DNA from: Pararge aegeria
Lineage: Eukaryota > Arthropoda > Insecta > Lepidoptera > Nymphalidae
Assembly (NCBI RefSeq): GCF_905163445.1
Contig: NC_053202.1
Span: 11,408,001-11,472,000 of the forward strand
Direction: 5' to 3'
DNA: 64,000 nucleotides
The position numbers and the translations under genes were made by a program. The notes beneath the pieces are model-generated. The model was not told the origin of the DNA. It worked only from the letters and a program-made list of their open reading frames with translations, and searched no databases. Shown here piece after piece: positions 63,010 through 64,000 of the stretch. Each line of letters begins with the position of its first letter. The first letter of the stretch is position 1.

Positions 63010-63290
63010 TGTGTTATAAGTTTGACGCGTCTGTTTGTGTGTGTGTCCCGAATTGATAAACCGATTTTTTTTTTCAAAAGTGTATTATTCGGTAGTGCTC
63101 ATAAATGATGACAATTGGCCCAAAATGGCCGCCGCCACAAAATGGTGGATTACATATTTTTTTCAAAACTCCCTAAATATGAGTAGCAAATTAAAGGGAA
63201 AATATACACTATGACAAATTTCAAACCTAAGATGGCTGCAACCACAAAATTACGAATTAAATATTTTTTGAACTATATTTAAAATAAGCA
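63010..63290 (-). repeat. family M
   Basis: CGTCTGTTTGTGTGTGTGTC, CCCAAAATGGCCGCCGCCAC, AAAATGGTGGATTACAT and CTCCCTAAATATGAGTAGC. Two GGC-rich units about 120 nt apart (63126, 63230), as in the copy at 36520. Confidence 0.55.
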
Positions 63291-63520
63291 GATGTATTTA
63301 AGAAATTTTGATTAACCACGAACGCCTAGTTTAAAATCTTTAATTTGTTGTAACTAGTAGAATAATAACGTAACGTTTCTTTTCAATTAGGTGGGTACCT
63401 ACATATTTAAACCTCATTTGAACACTATTCTTCGCATATCACCAGTCTGTCAAACTAATGTCAAAGACAATAGAGTAACCTAATGTCAAGGCACAAAAAC
63501 AACAAAAATAAAATCGGAAA

Positions 63521-63755
63521 ATGGCCATACTAACAAAAGTAAACCCCCTCATCCGAGGCATGGTCTCCTACGCGGTGATATGGCCAAGCAGCAGTATCGT
63601 CCAGGAGTACATACAAGGTGGGACCACCATAGAAAACGCGGACTGGGCTAGAGCCACGCGGTTTGGTATTTTCGGCGCATTCTTTATGGCGCCGCTATTT
63701 TATAGCTGGATGAAGCTGAGTAGCAAGTTCTTTATAAAGAAGAATTTGACTACTG
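63521..63755 (+). CDS. Mpv17-like protein, first coding exon
   Basis: The only host gene recognised. Mpv17/PMP22-family proteins are small integral membrane proteins, mostly of the mitochondrial inner membrane or peroxisome. Start ATG at 63521 in good context (GGAAAATGG). The 78 codons read LIRGMVSYAVIWPSSSIVQE, ENADWARATRFGIFGAFFMA, PLFYSWMKLSSKFF: the first two membrane spans with the family's W-x-R-x-x-RF-x-x-x-G and P-x-x-x-x-W pattern. The frame is GC-rich at third positions, unlike the surrounding DNA. A donor G|GTTAGT follows at 63755/63756, so the stop at 63758 is intronic. Later exons lie outside the window. Which paralogue it is cannot be settled from one exon. Confidence 0.85.
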
Positions 63756-63794
63756 GTTAGTAGTATTTTTTTTTCCGTGGAATTTTTAAAACAG

Positions 63795-63990
63795 CCCTTA
63801 CGACCTCCTTGGCACAACAGTGTCCGGGTTCGATTATAAAATTTACAACTTCTGAATTTTCTCTGGTCTGGTCTAGTGGGAGGCTTTTGCCGTGGCTAGT
63901 TACCTCCCTACAGACAAAGACTAGCCGCTAAGCGATTTAGTGTTCCGGTGCGATGTCGTGTATAAACCGATTAGGGGTAGGTATATTCAA
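63795..63990 (+). mobile_element. SINE-C in the first intron of the Mpv17-like gene
   Basis: Decayed head CGACCTCCTTGGCACAACAG, B-box remnant GGGTTCGATTATA, then TCTCTGGTCTGGTCTAGTGG, GCCGCTAAGCGATTTAGTG and AAACCGATTAGGGGTAGG. Ends near the TTCAAATTCAAATTC at the window edge. Confidence 0.75.
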
Positions 63991-64000
63991 ATTCAAATTC

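Noticed and set aside
1..64000. CRISPR array, prophage, operon or plasmid features
   Set aside because: No regularly spaced direct repeats, no bacterial gene organisation; all coding signals are eukaryotic transposons or one spliced host gene.

Overview
The window is nuclear DNA of a lepidopteran insect, most likely a butterfly. The evidence is the set of repeats: tRNA-headed SINEs of moth and butterfly type, RTE, CR1/jockey-like and RNase-H-bearing LINEs, many Helitron-like elements ending in CTAG, hAT and pogo MITEs, an AT-rich background, and a single host gene start (an Mpv17-family first exon at the right edge). No bacterial genes, rRNA, true tRNA gene or CRISPR array is visible. Family names used below are working labels: SINE-A (head GGCGCAGTGG, tail with CTAGATGGCGATGTG), SINE-B (head GGCCCAGTGGTT, tail with CATGCCTGAGAGTTC), SINE-C (head CCTGGCGCAACGG), LINE-D (CR1/jockey-like, TTGACTTTGACT tail), LINE-E (CR1/jockey-like, TCTACCACCGGTTCGGAAGG in the 3' UTR), LINE-T (tail with GATAAGGCCGCC), LINE-L (CCCCGGACGAGCTCTG), HLE-1 to HLE-4 (Helitron-like elements) and FB (fold-back MITE).

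Layout. 1-9057 is a mosaic of SINE, LINE and HLE copies, several nested. 9058-14950 is a complete, apparently autonomous Helitron on the minus strand. Its Rep-helicase gene is open over two exons that join in frame through an 84-nt GT-AG intron, giving about 1,495 residues. 15-55 kb is repeat mosaic with stretches of unassigned DNA; some of the latter (37.8, 48.7-48.9 and 49.5 kb) look like possible non-coding regulatory sequence. 56247-61504 is a three-level nest: an HLE-3 copy, split by a full-length RTE retrotransposon (12-bp target duplication), itself split by a hAT element (8-bp target duplication). Removing the hAT leaves the RTE reading frame in phase, so that insertion was probably recent. 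61.5-64 kb holds a remnant of a retroelement ORF with an R2-like nuclease motif, an HLE-1 copy, and the first coding exon of an Mpv17-like gene followed by a SINE-C in its first intron.

No operon logic applies. The connections are transposon parasitism and chronology: SINEs serve as empty-site references for Helitron and hAT insertions, and several loci show template-switch style rearrangements (45.7-48.1 kb mosaic, 44.45 kb snapback palindrome, 46.6 kb tandem duplication). Two elements look intact enough to have been active recently, the Helitron and, before the hAT hit, the RTE element. All family assignments are by eye and rest on motif recognition and on copies compared within the window.
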